64,000 nt of DNA. It comes from Corynebacterium urealyticum DSM 7109 (lineage in GTDB: Bacteria > Actinomycetota > Actinomycetes > Mycobacteriales > Mycobacteriaceae). Shown piece by piece: positions 8,647 to 15,786 of this stretch. The stretch lies in contig NC_010545.1 in NCBI RefSeq assembly GCF_000069945.1, positions 620,001 through 684,000 of the forward strand, read 5' to 3'. The translations under genes and the position numbers were made by a program. The notes beneath the pieces are model-generated. The model was not told the DNA's origin and searched no databases. It saw only the letters and a program-made list of their open reading frames with translations. Numbering within the stretch: position 1 is the stretch's first letter; the number at the start of each line of letters is the position of its first letter.

Positions 8647-8675
8647 TGGCGCCCCAACTTATAACCGGGGCGCCA
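8647..8675 (+). terminator. Rho-independent terminator after sulP
   Basis: A perfect 9-bp stem TGGCGCCCC/GGGGCGCCA with an 11-nt loop, followed by GTTTATT, 27 bp after the sulP stop. Confidence 0.8.
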
Positions 8676-8682
8676 GTTTATT

Positions 8683-8700
8683 GGTGCTGTTGCAAAGTTG
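8683..8700. repeat. IS6-family-like terminal repeat, solitary
   Basis: GGTGCTGTTGCAAAGTTG closely resembles the terminal inverted repeat of IS6-family elements (GGxxCTGTTGCAAA). No transposase or partner end is found nearby, so it looks like a leftover end at the right edge of the merR-sulP cargo. Confidence 0.45.
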
Positions 8701-8723
8701 GGGCATAGGAAGAGCATAAAAGA

Positions 8724-8747
8724 AGCGTAGCGGTTAACCGCTACGCT
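8724..8747. terminator. 24-nt perfect palindrome after the mob operon
   Basis: AGCGTAGCGGTT followed directly by its reverse complement, without a loop. It lies just downstream of the minus-strand mobB-like gene and could end mob transcription or serve as a protein-binding site. Confidence 0.5.
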
Positions 8748-8789
8748 GTGTTGTGGGGATTTTTACTTTTTACGGTGCACGTGTTCTAG

Positions 8790-9824
8790 TTAGTGGTTCG
8801 TTTCTTTCCTCGGGTGATTGCGACGGTATTCCTCGACTAAGTGAGCAATACCCGGCGCAGCCTGGGACAACATCCAGGTCATAAGCGCTATAAGAACCCC
8901 TATGACGATAAGTGTTAACGCCAACCAGCCCAGTGTTGGGCCGATGCCGTTGGCCTCCTGGACGTGACCCCACAAGGCAGACACGCCGTCGGGTATGCCG
9001 AGCATACTTAGCAGCCCGTTCCCCAAGGCTCCGACAGCAACGAGTGCGATAGCAACGAAGAGAACACTGGCTGCAATCCACGAGGCAGACATGCAGGCCT
9101 TAATAAAGTTCGTGTTCGACTTTTCCATGTCGTCGTTGTACTTTTTGCGCTCTGCACGTATCTTCTCCAGCAGCTTTTCGTTGGACTCCTTCTCCTGGAG
9201 CAGGGCGCTGCGAGCCTTCTTAGATGCTTCTGCTGCCTTGTGCAGGCTTTCGGACTCTTTCGACATTGCCTCAGATACAGCTACTTCTACCAGCGGTTCC
9301 AGGCTAGAAGTCAGGCTCGAAGTCATCTGAGCGTTCAGGCTCTGGGCTACTGCTTGGCTGGAATCCTTGTCGAGATGGATGGGGCTTTCGGCTGCTTTGA
9401 GTACCAGCTGTTGCATCCTTGTCAGACGCGACATCTGCTCGCTTATCTCGATTAGGTACCCTTTTACCCCCTCCAGGCCGTTGGGCAGATCCTCGATGTT
9501 CCTTATCAGCCCGGTGATCATCTGCTGCACTTCCATCATCGTTACTTGGAAGTGACTGCTGCTCACGTAGTTCTTGTTTGCGGCGAGATTGCTTTTTACG
9601 TTCCTTAATTCGCTTTCCGCTTGCGTCAACCTCGTCGAGAAGTCGCTGGGCAGAGAACTGAGAATGTCCCCTGTATTCTCCGGCAGACTCTTCAGTTTCT
9701 CCTGCAGCGTCTTGATAGCCTTCTCCGCCTTGTCCAGGCGTGGGCTGAGAACCTTCAAGACGCTGTCCATCTTGCCTTTCGCCGCTGCTTGGGCTAGCTT
9801 CGTCATCTCGGTCACTGACACCAT
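8790..9824 (-). CDS. MobB-like coiled-coil membrane mobilization protein
   Basis: A 344-residue protein whose first 174 codons overlap the 3' end of mobA in another frame. The start ATG at 9824 is preceded by a good AGGAGG with 9-nt spacing, which decides it against longer versions of the frame. The protein is mostly predicted coiled coil (about 10-245, heptad-like, rich in Lys/Glu/Gln/Leu), followed by a hydrophobic segment near 245-285 and another near 300-325, and a short basic tail. It could tether the relaxosome to the membrane or coupling protein, as RSF1010 MobB (also encoded inside mobA) is known to do. That role is inferred from gene layout and topology; there is no sequence motif to prove it. 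Confidence 0.75.
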   Translation of the reverse strand: MVSVTEMTKLAQAAAKGKMDSVLKVLSPRLDKAEKAIKTLQEKLKSLPENTGDILSSLPSDFSTRLTQAESELRNVKSNLAANKNYVSSSHFQVTMMEVQQMITGLIRNIEDLPNGLEGVKGYLIEISEQMSRLTRMQQLVLKAAESPIHLDKDSSQAVAQSLNAQMTSSLTSSLEPLVEVAVSEAMSKESESLHKAAEASKKARSALLQEKESNEKLLEKIRAERKKYNDDMEKSNTNFIKACMSASWIAASVLFVAIALVAVGALGNGLLSMLGIPDGVSALWGHVQEANGIGPTLGWLALTLIVIGVLIALMTWMLSQAAPGIAHLVEEYRRNHPRKETNH

Positions 9825-10914
9825 GATTGAATACCTCCTGGTTGTTATAGTTTTCTTCCTCCTCGTCATCGAGAAGGCTGGAGCCGTATTTCGCCTCCAG
9901 GTCGTCATCGGTTGAATTGGCTTGAAGTGCTGCAAGCTGCCGCGCAAGAAGGGCTGATTGGGCCTCGTTAACGCGTTCGGTCACACCCTCTAGCGAGTAG
10001 CTGCGGCCCAATTTTGAGCCAGCTTTAGCTGCTTTACGCTTTCGAGTACGTCCGGCCTTCGTGGTGTTCGTGAAGTAGGCATCCTCGCCGTCGTCGTCGA
10101 CCAGGGCCACGGTTAGCGACTCACCCTCGGTTTTTGAGTTGGGCTGCACTTTTAGAGACAGGTTGTATTTGCCAGCAATCTCTACTGCCTTCGCCAGTGG
10201 GTCGTCAGCATCTGCCACCTGTTTATCCGCGCACAGCTCATCCATGCGCTTGCGGGCAAAATCAGCCCACGTGGCTGCGGTCAGCTCATCCACGCCCAGG
10301 CCCGTCGAGTCTGTGGACTTGCCCTCCTTGCGTGCCCTGCGCTCAGCAGGAAGCAGCGATATTTCCGGCTCTCGCTCCAGGACACGCATCCCCAAATCGC
10401 GCATCAGCTCGTCGTTGATATTGCGCAGCTTGTACCAGTTGCGCATATCCCGAGGTGCAGCCTTCTTTGTCTGCGTATCGTGGTTGGCAAAGACGGTATG
10501 GTTGTGGACACAGTCGCTTTTACTGTCGGTGTGCGTAGCCACGGTAAACGGAACTCCCGTGCCCTGCGTCAGCCGCATCGCCAGCTCTGAGCCAGCCGCA
10601 TTAGCCCGAGCTACATCGGCCGGGTTATCCTTATCCAGCTCGTCTTTAGCCCACGATTGGATATAAATAATTGCTTCGTCAGTGCGCTGAGCCGGAGCAC
10701 ATCGCTCCATTTCTTCCACACTGGCTTCCATGAAGTCCACACCCGACCAACGGCCAGCCGTAGCCTCCGGAGAAAACGATTCAGCGTTAGGTTGAACCGT
10801 GCATAAAGCATCGGCTCGCACCTCACCCTTGCGGGCATTGTCTGCCGTTCCATAGACGGCGTAGACCGTTGCCGCGCGGATATTCTGGCTGTAGTTAATC
10901 TTGATTGTGGACAA
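9304..10914 (-). CDS. mobA: MobA/VirD2 family relaxase
   Basis: A 536-residue relaxase that would nick oriT and lead the strand in conjugal transfer. The N-terminal domain (1-200) carries the three-His metal motif in HTDSKSDCVHNHTVF (about 128-142), and candidate nicking tyrosines lie in the first 22 residues (Tyr8, Tyr18, Tyr21). Residues from about 370 on are low complexity (Ser, Glu, Asp, Arg, Gln), exactly where the gene overlaps the mobB-like frame. The start overlaps the end of mobC by 20 bp, so mobC-mobA-mobB form one operon reading leftward from the candidate oriT. The motif places it in the HxH relaxase group (MOBP/MOBQ); the subgroup was not determined. Confidence 0.88.
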   Translation of the reverse strand: MSTIKINYSQNIRAATVYAVYGTADNARKGEVRADALCTVQPNAESFSPEATAGRWSGVDFMEASVEEMERCAPAQRTDEAIIYIQSWAKDELDKDNPADVARANAAGSELAMRLTQGTGVPFTVATHTDSKSDCVHNHTVFANHDTQTKKAAPRDMRNWYKLRNINDELMRDLGMRVLEREPEISLLPAERRARKEGKSTDSTGLGVDELTAATWADFARKRMDELCADKQVADADDPLAKAVEIAGKYNLSLKVQPNSKTEGESLTVALVDDDGEDAYFTNTTKAGRTRKRKAAKAGSKLGRSYSLEGVTERVNEAQSALLARQLAALQANSTDDDLEAKYGSSLLDDEEEENYNNQEVFNHGVSDRDDEASPSSGERQDGQRLEGSQPTPGQGGEGYQDAAGETEESAGEYRGHSQFSAQRLLDEVDASGKRIKERKKQSRRKQELREQQSLPSNDDGSAADDHRADKEHRGSAQRPGGGKRVPNRDKRADVASDKDATAGTQSSRKPHPSRQGFQPSSSPEPERSDDFEPDF

Positions 10915-11263
10915 AGTCCTTCACCTCTTTGCGAAGAGAAGAAACCTCGGAGCCAATGCTTTCTACAGCCTCAGACACGGGGGCCACGCCGTCGATATTC
11001 GCGCGGCGAGCCAACTGGTTTAGATTGACGCCAATCCGCCGCAGTTGGTCGTTCATCTCGTCCAGGCGGCGCAGCGTGTCCGGGGCCAAACGCTTTTGCG
11101 TCAGCACGCTCTCCTCCTCCGCGAGGACATAGAGAGCTTCCCGGAACACGACGGCCTTTTGCACCCCTACGACCCGTACGACCTCCTCGACAAATCGGTC
11201 TAAATCCTTATCGAGGCGCACGGTTGTACGCGAATATGTCGAGAACTTGTCTCGCATATCCAC
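10895..11263 (-). CDS. mobC: MobC family mobilization protein
   Basis: A 122-residue relaxosome accessory protein. The region LRRIGVNLNQLARRAN (about 74-89) is the signature of the bacterial MobC family. The N-terminal part (RTTVRLDKDLDRFVEEVV) looks like a ribbon-helix-helix DNA-binding fold. It is the first gene of the mob operon, with a 20-bp overlap with mobA. The start ATG at 11263 is used; a second ATG two codons later is closer to the AGGAGGTGG-type Shine-Dalgarno seen upstream. It probably binds the inverted repeats directly upstream and helps MobA open oriT. Confidence 0.85.
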   Translation of the reverse strand: MDMRDKFSTYSRTTVRLDKDLDRFVEEVVRVVGVQKAVVFREALYVLAEEESVLTQKRLAPDTLRRLDEMNDQLRRIGVNLNQLARRANIDGVAPVSEAVESIGSEVSSLRKEVKDFVHNQD

Positions 11264-11279
11264 CTCCTACTTATCGTGC

Positions 11280-11430
11280 TTACTGTGGCAGGGTGGCCCC
11301 GACTGCTGATGCAGCCAGGGCCACAGTCTGTTTGTAAGGGTCACGCTTCTCCGGTGTCGGCCCCCTGAATCTGCGGGGCAGATTCAGGCGTACTCGCCAC
11401 CGTCAAAGACGGCCCTCACAAACAGGCGGC
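11280..11430. other. Candidate origin of transfer (oriT)
   Basis: A gene-poor stretch directly upstream of mobC with nested inverted repeats: an outer pair at 11328-11340 and 11413-11425 (CTGTTTGTAAGGG, 12/13 complementary), an inner perfect 11-bp hairpin at 11364-11374/11378-11388 with a GGG loop, and CTGTGGC/GCCACAG at its mobC side. Position next to mobC-mobA and repeat density are typical for oriT. The nick site cannot be named. Confidence 0.55.
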
Positions 11431-11805
11431 CAGCAAATACGTGCCGCCAGAACGAAACTAAGCCTTGGGGAAGATTCCATCGACCGCGTCGTTGATGCTT
11501 TACCGCCGCGAGGTCCATACGAAGCGAAAATCACGGTCCGACTATGGGACGGAACGACTTACCGCCCGACAATCCGGGCAAGGACAAAGGGGGAATTCCG
11601 GCGAATTGCCGTCGAGAAGCGGGATAGCAAGCTCAACTCGACGTCGACCAATTGGGATAAGAGCAAGAACTTCTCGGCGTTCATTACCGACGTCTCTAAG
11701 CCGGCCATCCGGGCGGCACGTCTGCGACCGAACACGCGCGCCCGGTATGAGCTCGCATTAAAGCAGGCCGAAGCACAGCTAGGAAAACACGCCATTGGCG
11801 AAGCT
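11338..11805 (+). other. In-frame upstream part of the integrase lacking a start codon
   Basis: The integrase frame is open from a stop at 11335-11337, without a break. From about 11455 the translation reads as integrase-like protein (SLGEDSIDRVVDALPPRG, then a region like an arm-binding domain and a core-binding SAM-like domain up to RYELALKQAEAQLG). No ATG, GTG or TTG occurs in this frame before 11806; the only near-cognate starts are CTG at 11365 and 11371 and ATA/ATC/ATT codons. The gene has either lost its 5' end at a junction with the mob region or uses an unusual start. Confidence 0.6.
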
Positions 11806-12657
11806 GTGAAATTCCGAACTCTCGAACACGCATTGCAGGCCATCGCCACCGCAAACGGGTCGGAATCTGCACGGCAGGCCCGCACCGTCGTGAGCAAGTA
11901 CATTCTGGATCAGCTCATCCGCGAGGGTGTTATCGACCACAACCCGTTACGCGGAATCAGCATCGACCTCGGCGAGGTCAAGAAGGGCAATAAACCACAA
12001 GGTGGTCACGCCCTGACGAACGCCCAATACGACGCCGTTGTAGACCATCTCATTGCACGCGATACCGCCAGACCGTTACCACCGGGCACGGACAGACGAG
12101 CAAGCTCCATCGCAAAACATGACAACGTGGTCGCGCTGGCACTACTGCAAGCGGGGACGGGACTTCGCATCTCCGAGGCACTGGCAGTGACGAGGCATTC
12201 TGTAAAAGTCGCTAATGGGCAGATCGCTATCAGCATTACATCTGAGCAATCCAAAACGCACAGAGGCCGTTCTATCCCGTTCCTGGACAAGCGTGTCGAA
12301 AAGTTTTGGTTAAACCGGCTCGACGGACTAGGAACGGCCGACCCACTGATCCCTTCGCCAGGAGACAAGCAGGCGCACTGGCGCACCGACAACGCCGTGA
12401 AAGCGTCAGCGGCTCTGTTTAAAGATGTCGGCGCGCAGGTCCAGGACGACCACATCGCTTTAATGAGATCCCATGACTGGCGCACGGTGCTCAATAACCG
12501 GGCCATCGCGCGAGGGGTGCCCGCCCAGGTGCGTGCAGCCTACTTCGGGCATGACGTCGACGTGAACGCGCGCAACTACACGGATTGGACTGATGTCGAC
12601 GCTATGCGGGGAGCCTTGAATCTCGGTGAAGAAAGTGGGACTCAAAACGGGACTTAA
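11806..12657 (+). CDS. int: Tyrosine-type integrase of the tRNA-borne element
   Basis: A site-specific recombinase, presumed to integrate and excise this element at the tRNA-fMet site. From the first canonical start (GTG 11806), 283 residues hold part of the core-binding domain and the whole catalytic domain. Visible catalytic residues are Arg in GTGLRISEAL (about 123), Lys in SEQSKTHRGR (about 149), His and Arg in SHDWR (about 226-229), His in YFGHD (about 249) and Tyr in ARNYTDW (about 258). Homologous-looking coding sequence continues upstream in the same frame without a start codon, so the listed start probably gives a truncated protein. The gene ends 107 bp from attR. Confidence 0.85.
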   Translation: MKFRTLEHALQAIATANGSESARQARTVVSKYILDQLIREGVIDHNPLRGISIDLGEVKKGNKPQGGHALTNAQYDAVVDHLIARDTARPLPPGTDRRASSIAKHDNVVALALLQAGTGLRISEALAVTRHSVKVANGQIAISITSEQSKTHRGRSIPFLDKRVEKFWLNRLDGLGTADPLIPSPGDKQAHWRTDNAVKASAALFKDVGAQVQDDHIALMRSHDWRTVLNNRAIARGVPAQVRAAYFGHDVDVNARNYTDWTDVDAMRGALNLGEESGTQNGT

Positions 12658-12670
12658 GAGTCGGTAATCC

Positions 12671-12690
12671 GCGGTAAGGCGCAGTAAGGC
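12671..12690. repeat. Tandem decamers, candidate integrase arm sites
   Basis: GCGGTAAGGC is followed directly by GCAGTAAGGC, then a weaker third copy CCAGTATGCT. They lie between the integrase stop and attR, where arm-type binding sites of tyrosine integrases are expected. Confidence 0.45.
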
Positions 12691-12763
12691 CCAGTATGCT
12701 TATACCTCTCTAATCAGCAGGTAAAAGGGTAATAACTGCAGGTGGCTCGAACTTGAGGGTGAG

Positions 12764-12801
12764 AACCCAGAGGTCGTAGGTTCGAATCCTGCCCCCGCTA
12801 C
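12764..12801 (+). repeat. Right attachment repeat (attR core), tRNA 3' fragment
   Basis: Identical over 38 bp to the 3' half of tRNA-fMet at 3275-3312. It is not a tRNA gene itself, since the D-arm and anticodon are missing. It is followed by CTAA instead of CCA, so the original chromosomal gene probably lacked an encoded CCA. Confidence 0.9.
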
Positions 12802-12808
12802 TAAGAGC

Positions 12809-12842
12809 AAGGCCCCCTCACTGGAAACGGTGAGGGGGCCTT
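12809..12842 (+). terminator. Displaced native terminator of tRNA-fMet
   Basis: A perfect 13-bp stem AAGGCCCCCTCAC (12809-12821) with its complement at 12830-12842 and an 8-nt loop. It lies immediately behind the tRNA fragment, as expected for the original downstream sequence. Confidence 0.8.
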
Positions 12843-12885
12843 CGTCATGTCCGTATGATTCAGTGTCGGCTGTTAACCTTTCACT

Positions 12886-13278
12886 ATGGGCGCTAAAACA
12901 ACTCTTGGAAGGTTGCTCGCAGGTGCTGTGGGCATCCCGGTGCTCACGGTGCTGATCAGTTTCATTATCAATGACCCGAATTCGGCGTGGAGTGTCACAG
13001 ATGCGCTCATTATGGCGGTGGGGGCGTCGCTGACAACAGTGTGGGTTGCTGCTCTGGGTGGGTACCATTTCTTGCGGTCGCGCAGGGCTCCAGTGAGGGG
13101 CACCGTCGTGGCTTGGGCCGGGGTGGGGTGCGTGATGCTGCTCCTTGGTTTTGGTTCGACGGCGCTTTATGCGTGGGAAGAAGTCGCGGCAGGGCAGGCG
13201 CTGCCCATAAATAACCTCTTTATCTTGCTTATCCCGCTCGGCATTATCGCGGTAGCCGTTGCTTTTTCGCGCTCTTGA
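12886..13278 (+). CDS. Small four-helix membrane protein, function unknown
   Basis: A 130-residue protein that I do not recognise. Four hydrophobic segments are visible (about 8-27, 38-60, 73-95, 106-126) with short polar links (a RSRRAPVRG basic loop at 63-71), and no long soluble part. The ATG at 12886 is preceded by weak spacing only. It is flanked on both sides by nearly identical 31-bp terminator-like sequences (12818-12848 and 13384-13414), so the gene may have entered or been duplicated together with them, next to the tRNA integration hot spot. Confidence 0.6.
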   Translation: MGAKTTLGRLLAGAVGIPVLTVLISFIINDPNSAWSVTDALIMAVGASLTTVWVAALGGYHFLRSRRAPVRGTVVAWAGVGCVMLLLGFGSTALYAWEEVAAGQALPINNLFILLIPLGIIAVAVAFSRS

Positions 13279-13383
13279 CTGGGGCTTGTGGGTGCCTGTG
13301 CTACCCGCGAAAATAAGCCAGCGCACGCGTTGGGCGGTGCCGGAGCACTCTGGGAAGAAGTGGCTGCTCGCATCGGGGGGGGT

Positions 13384-13414
13384 TCACTGGAAACAGTGAG
13401 GGGGACTTCGTCAT
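13384..13414 (+). repeat. Second copy of the tRNA terminator segment
   Basis: 29 of 31 bases match 12818-12848 (TCACTGGAAAC...GTGAGGGGG.CTTCGTCAT). It stands just before the cupin gene. The left arm of the stem is lost here, so it is a relic and not a working terminator. Confidence 0.7.
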
Positions 13415-13448
13415 CCCCGGGGTTGGAATTTTGTGGGAGCATGGGGTC

Positions 13449-13838
13449 ATGAGCGCGAATAAAGATACTTCCACGAAGCAGCCGTATAACTCCGCCGGCG
13501 AAGGCTGGACGTACCTCACCCAGCTGGACGCAGAACACAGCCAGGAAGAGGGGGAAGGCCGTGCCGTCCCTGAGGTTCGCATCCAGGAAAAGCTTGGGCA
13601 CGCGTCCGTCGTCCGCATTGCCTTCCGAAAGGGGGACGTCATGGCGGACCACCACGCACCGGCACCGATCATGGTGCTTGGCCAGACCGGTGAGGTCGAG
13701 TTCGACGTTGGCGGAGAGACACTTCTCATCAAGCCAGGCACCGCGGTCTCTGTGGTGGCGAACGTCTCCCACGAGCTGCGCGCGGTCAACGGACCAGCCA
13801 CGGTGACCTTGATGCTGATCACCGGGCCCGAGGGGTAA
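13449..13838 (+). CDS. Cupin domain-containing protein
   Basis: A 129-residue small single-domain cupin. The C-terminal half has the beta-barrel pattern with H-x-H in MADHHAPAP (about 70-74), the Gly-rich turn GQTGEVEFDVGG, and PGTAVSVVANVSHEL (about 98-112), whose His completes the metal site. Such proteins bind metal or small ligands; no reaction can be assigned. The start ATG at 13449 is chosen over an ATG 18 bp earlier because it stands behind a GGGAG-containing stretch. It precedes the flavin-split-barrel gene by 45 bp, so co-transcription is possible. Confidence 0.75.
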   Translation: MSANKDTSTKQPYNSAGEGWTYLTQLDAEHSQEEGEGRAVPEVRIQEKLGHASVVRIAFRKGDVMADHHAPAPIMVLGQTGEVEFDVGGETLLIKPGTAVSVVANVSHELRAVNGPATVTLMLITGPEG

Positions 13839-13883
13839 AACTCCGGCACGACACGAAAAAGCAAACAGTGCCAGAATGGAAGT

Positions 13884-14306
13884 ATGGCTGATTTTGAGAA
13901 CCCCATTGAGATCCTGAAGGAAGACGAGGCCCTGGAGCTGATGGGTGACCAGCAGCTCGGTCGCCTGGTTGTTCGCATCAAGGATGACTTCGACATCTAC
14001 CCGTTGAACTACGTGGTGAACGAGGGGAAGATCTACTTCCGCACCGCGGAGGGCTCCAAGCTGTTTACCGTGTCCATCAACGAGCGGGTGCTCTTCGAAG
14101 CCGATGATCACACCGAGGACAAGGCATGGTCCGTCATCGTCAAGGGACGCGCTCGCATCCTGCAGAGGACGGACGAGATCCAGGAGGCCGACGAGCTGCC
14201 GCTGAAGCCGTGGCTGCCGACCCTGAAGTACAACTACGTGGAGATCACCCCTGAGGAGATCTCCGGCCGGCGCTTCCAGCTCGGCGAGGAGCCGGAGCGC
14301 TACTAG
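13884..14306 (+). CDS. Pyridoxamine 5'-phosphate oxidase-like split-barrel protein
   Basis: A 140-residue protein of the flavin/F420-binding split-barrel superfamily. The pattern LGRLVVRIKDDFDIYPLNYVV (about 25-45) followed by IYFRTAEGSKLFTV (about 50-63) is the usual cofactor-binding core, and WSVIVKGRARIL (about 81-92) is the next strand pair. It is probably a cytoplasmic reductase or flavin/heme-binding protein; the substrate is unknown. It is followed by a strong terminator, which ends the cupin/split-barrel unit. Confidence 0.85.
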   Translation: MADFENPIEILKEDEALELMGDQQLGRLVVRIKDDFDIYPLNYVVNEGKIYFRTAEGSKLFTVSINERVLFEADDHTEDKAWSVIVKGRARILQRTDEIQEADELPLKPWLPTLKYNYVEITPEEISGRRFQLGEEPERY

Positions 14307-14317
14307 CTCCAGCAATA

Positions 14318-14357
14318 ATCCCCCATCCGGTGAGCACGTACTGACCGGATGGGGGAT
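14318..14357 (+). terminator. Rho-independent terminator
   Basis: A perfect 14-bp stem ATCCCCCATCCGGT (14318-14331) with 14344-14357, followed by TTTTTTG. It serves the split-barrel gene and may also be read from the minus strand behind the AI-2E gene. Confidence 0.88.
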
Positions 14358-14410
14358 TTTTTGTGCCCAGCTGGGCTGGGGAGGGACGCGCTAGTGGGGA
14401 GGAGAAGGCG

Positions 14411-15676
14411 CTACTCGCGGGGGTCGGTGCTGTTGGTTGAAACAGCGGACTCGGCATCTTTCGCGGCCTCGGCATCTTTCGTGGCATCGCCAGCCACAGG
14501 CTCGTCGGCGGCAGCCTCGCCCTTCGGGTCGGTCAGCCCCCTCGTGGTTCCAGGTTTCCGAAGCTCATAGGCCTCGCCGAGTGCCGGGAACATGTCATTG
14601 CCGCGCAGATAGCGCACCACCGAGTTCACCAGTGCGGCCACCGGCACCGCGAACACCGCGCCCGCCAGGCCGAAGAGGTACGTGCCCGCGGCCACCACCA
14701 CGATTACCGCGAGCGGGTGCAGCGCCACAGCGTGCCCCATCAGGAAGGGCTGCAGCACGTGGGTCTCAATCTGGTGCACCGCCGTCACGATGATCACCAT
14801 GACGATCGCGGTGAACACGCCCTGGTCCACCAGGCCGATCAGAGCAGGCACCGCACCGGAAATCAGCGCGCCCACGATCGGGACGAAGGAGGCGATGAAG
14901 ACCAGCACCGAAATCGGAATCGCGAACGGCACCTTCATCACCCAGCAGCCAATACCCACCGAGACCGCGTTCAACGCGGCGACCAGCACCTGGACGTGGG
15001 CGAACGTCCCGAGCGAGACCCAACCGCGGCGGAAAGCCTCATCCATTGGCACCTGCGATGCCTGGGGCGCCAGGGATACCAGCCACAGCCAGATGCGCCG
15101 GCCCTCGTAGAGGAAGAAGAACAGGGTGATCAGGAAGATCAGCAGGGCAGCCCCCGAGTTCACCGCCGTTGTGCCGGTGCGCACCGCGCCGTCCGCGATG
15201 GTTTTGGAGTTCTCGGACAGCGCGCCCTGCACGTGGCTAACCATCTCGGAGAGCTTCGCCTGCGTGAGCTTAAACGGGCCGTTCTCCAGCCAATCAACGA
15301 TCTGATTCACGCCCTGACGGGCGGAATCCCGCATCGCCGGCACCCCAGAGATCAGCTGGGTCGTGAACAGCGTTATGCCCGCCGAGATGAGCCCGATCAG
15401 CCCCAGAACCGTCAGCAAAGATGCCAGGGAGCGGGGGAGGCGCAGCTTGACGTCGAGAAAATTGACGACCGGGGTGAGCATCGCGGAAAACAGCACCGCG
15501 ATGGCCAGCGGCGCCACAACCACCGCGAGCTTTTCCACCAACCGGGCGCCGACGATCGCCCCGCCCGCGATCAGCAGCAGGCATGCGCTCCACCAGGCGG
15601 CGAGCACCAGCCCGTACGGCAGGTGAGCGCGAGAGGGCAGAATCCGCTGCCTCTGCTCGGGGATAGTTTCAGCCAT
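14411..15676 (-). CDS. AI-2E family transporter (PerM-type permease)
   Basis: A 421-residue integral membrane protein of the AI-2E/PerM family of putative exporters. About eight hydrophobic segments occur: a pair near 25-75, one near 88-110, one near 180-200, and a cluster at 235-345 with the characteristic SVLVFIASFVPIVGALISG (about 250-268) and VHQIETHVLQPFLMGHAVALHPL (about 292-314) regions. A hydrophilic segment around 115-170 matches the periplasmic-like domain of the family. The C-terminal 50 residues are Ala/Asp/Glu-rich and disordered. The gene is monocistronic here. The transported compound is unknown. Confidence 0.9.
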   Translation of the reverse strand: MAETIPEQRQRILPSRAHLPYGLVLAAWWSACLLLIAGGAIVGARLVEKLAVVVAPLAIAVLFSAMLTPVVNFLDVKLRLPRSLASLLTVLGLIGLISAGITLFTTQLISGVPAMRDSARQGVNQIVDWLENGPFKLTQAKLSEMVSHVQGALSENSKTIADGAVRTGTTAVNSGAALLIFLITLFFFLYEGRRIWLWLVSLAPQASQVPMDEAFRRGWVSLGTFAHVQVLVAALNAVSVGIGCWVMKVPFAIPISVLVFIASFVPIVGALISGAVPALIGLVDQGVFTAIVMVIIVTAVHQIETHVLQPFLMGHAVALHPLAVIVVVAAGTYLFGLAGAVFAVPVAALVNSVVRYLRGNDMFPALGEAYELRKPGTTRGLTDPKGEAAADEPVAGDATKDAEAAKDAESAVSTNSTDPRE

Positions 15677-15786
15677 GCATCAAATAATAAGCCCGCGGGC
15701 GGCCCGCCACCCACCCTGCTGCAAGAAAATCAGGGGGGAATGCGACCGGGGAAGCCCAACGCATGTGGGCCTCGCGCATTCGCGTT

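Larger units (their letters stand above)
3275..12801. mobile_element. Integrative mobilizable element in the tRNA-fMet gene
   Basis: A 9.5-kb element bounded by 38-bp perfect direct repeats (3275-3312 and 12764-12801) formed from the 3' half of the tRNA gene. Inside are, in order: an IS1249-like element with a nested IS3 element, merR and sulP, mobB-like, mobA and mobC genes on the minus strand, a candidate oriT, and a tyrosine integrase ending 107 bp before the right repeat. The repeats plus integrase show site-specific integration; mobA and mobC imply transfer with the help of another conjugative element. No replication initiator, partition gene or T4SS gene is visible. The name and boundaries are inferred from these facts; the element has not been matched to a named one. 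Confidence 0.88.

Noticed and set aside
12764..12801. Second tRNA-Met gene
   Set aside because: Only the 3' half is present; no D-arm or anticodon. It is the attR duplicate.
3275..12801. Integrated plasmid with a replication gene
   Set aside because: No Rep, ParA or iteron-like repeats were found; only mob and int genes are present.
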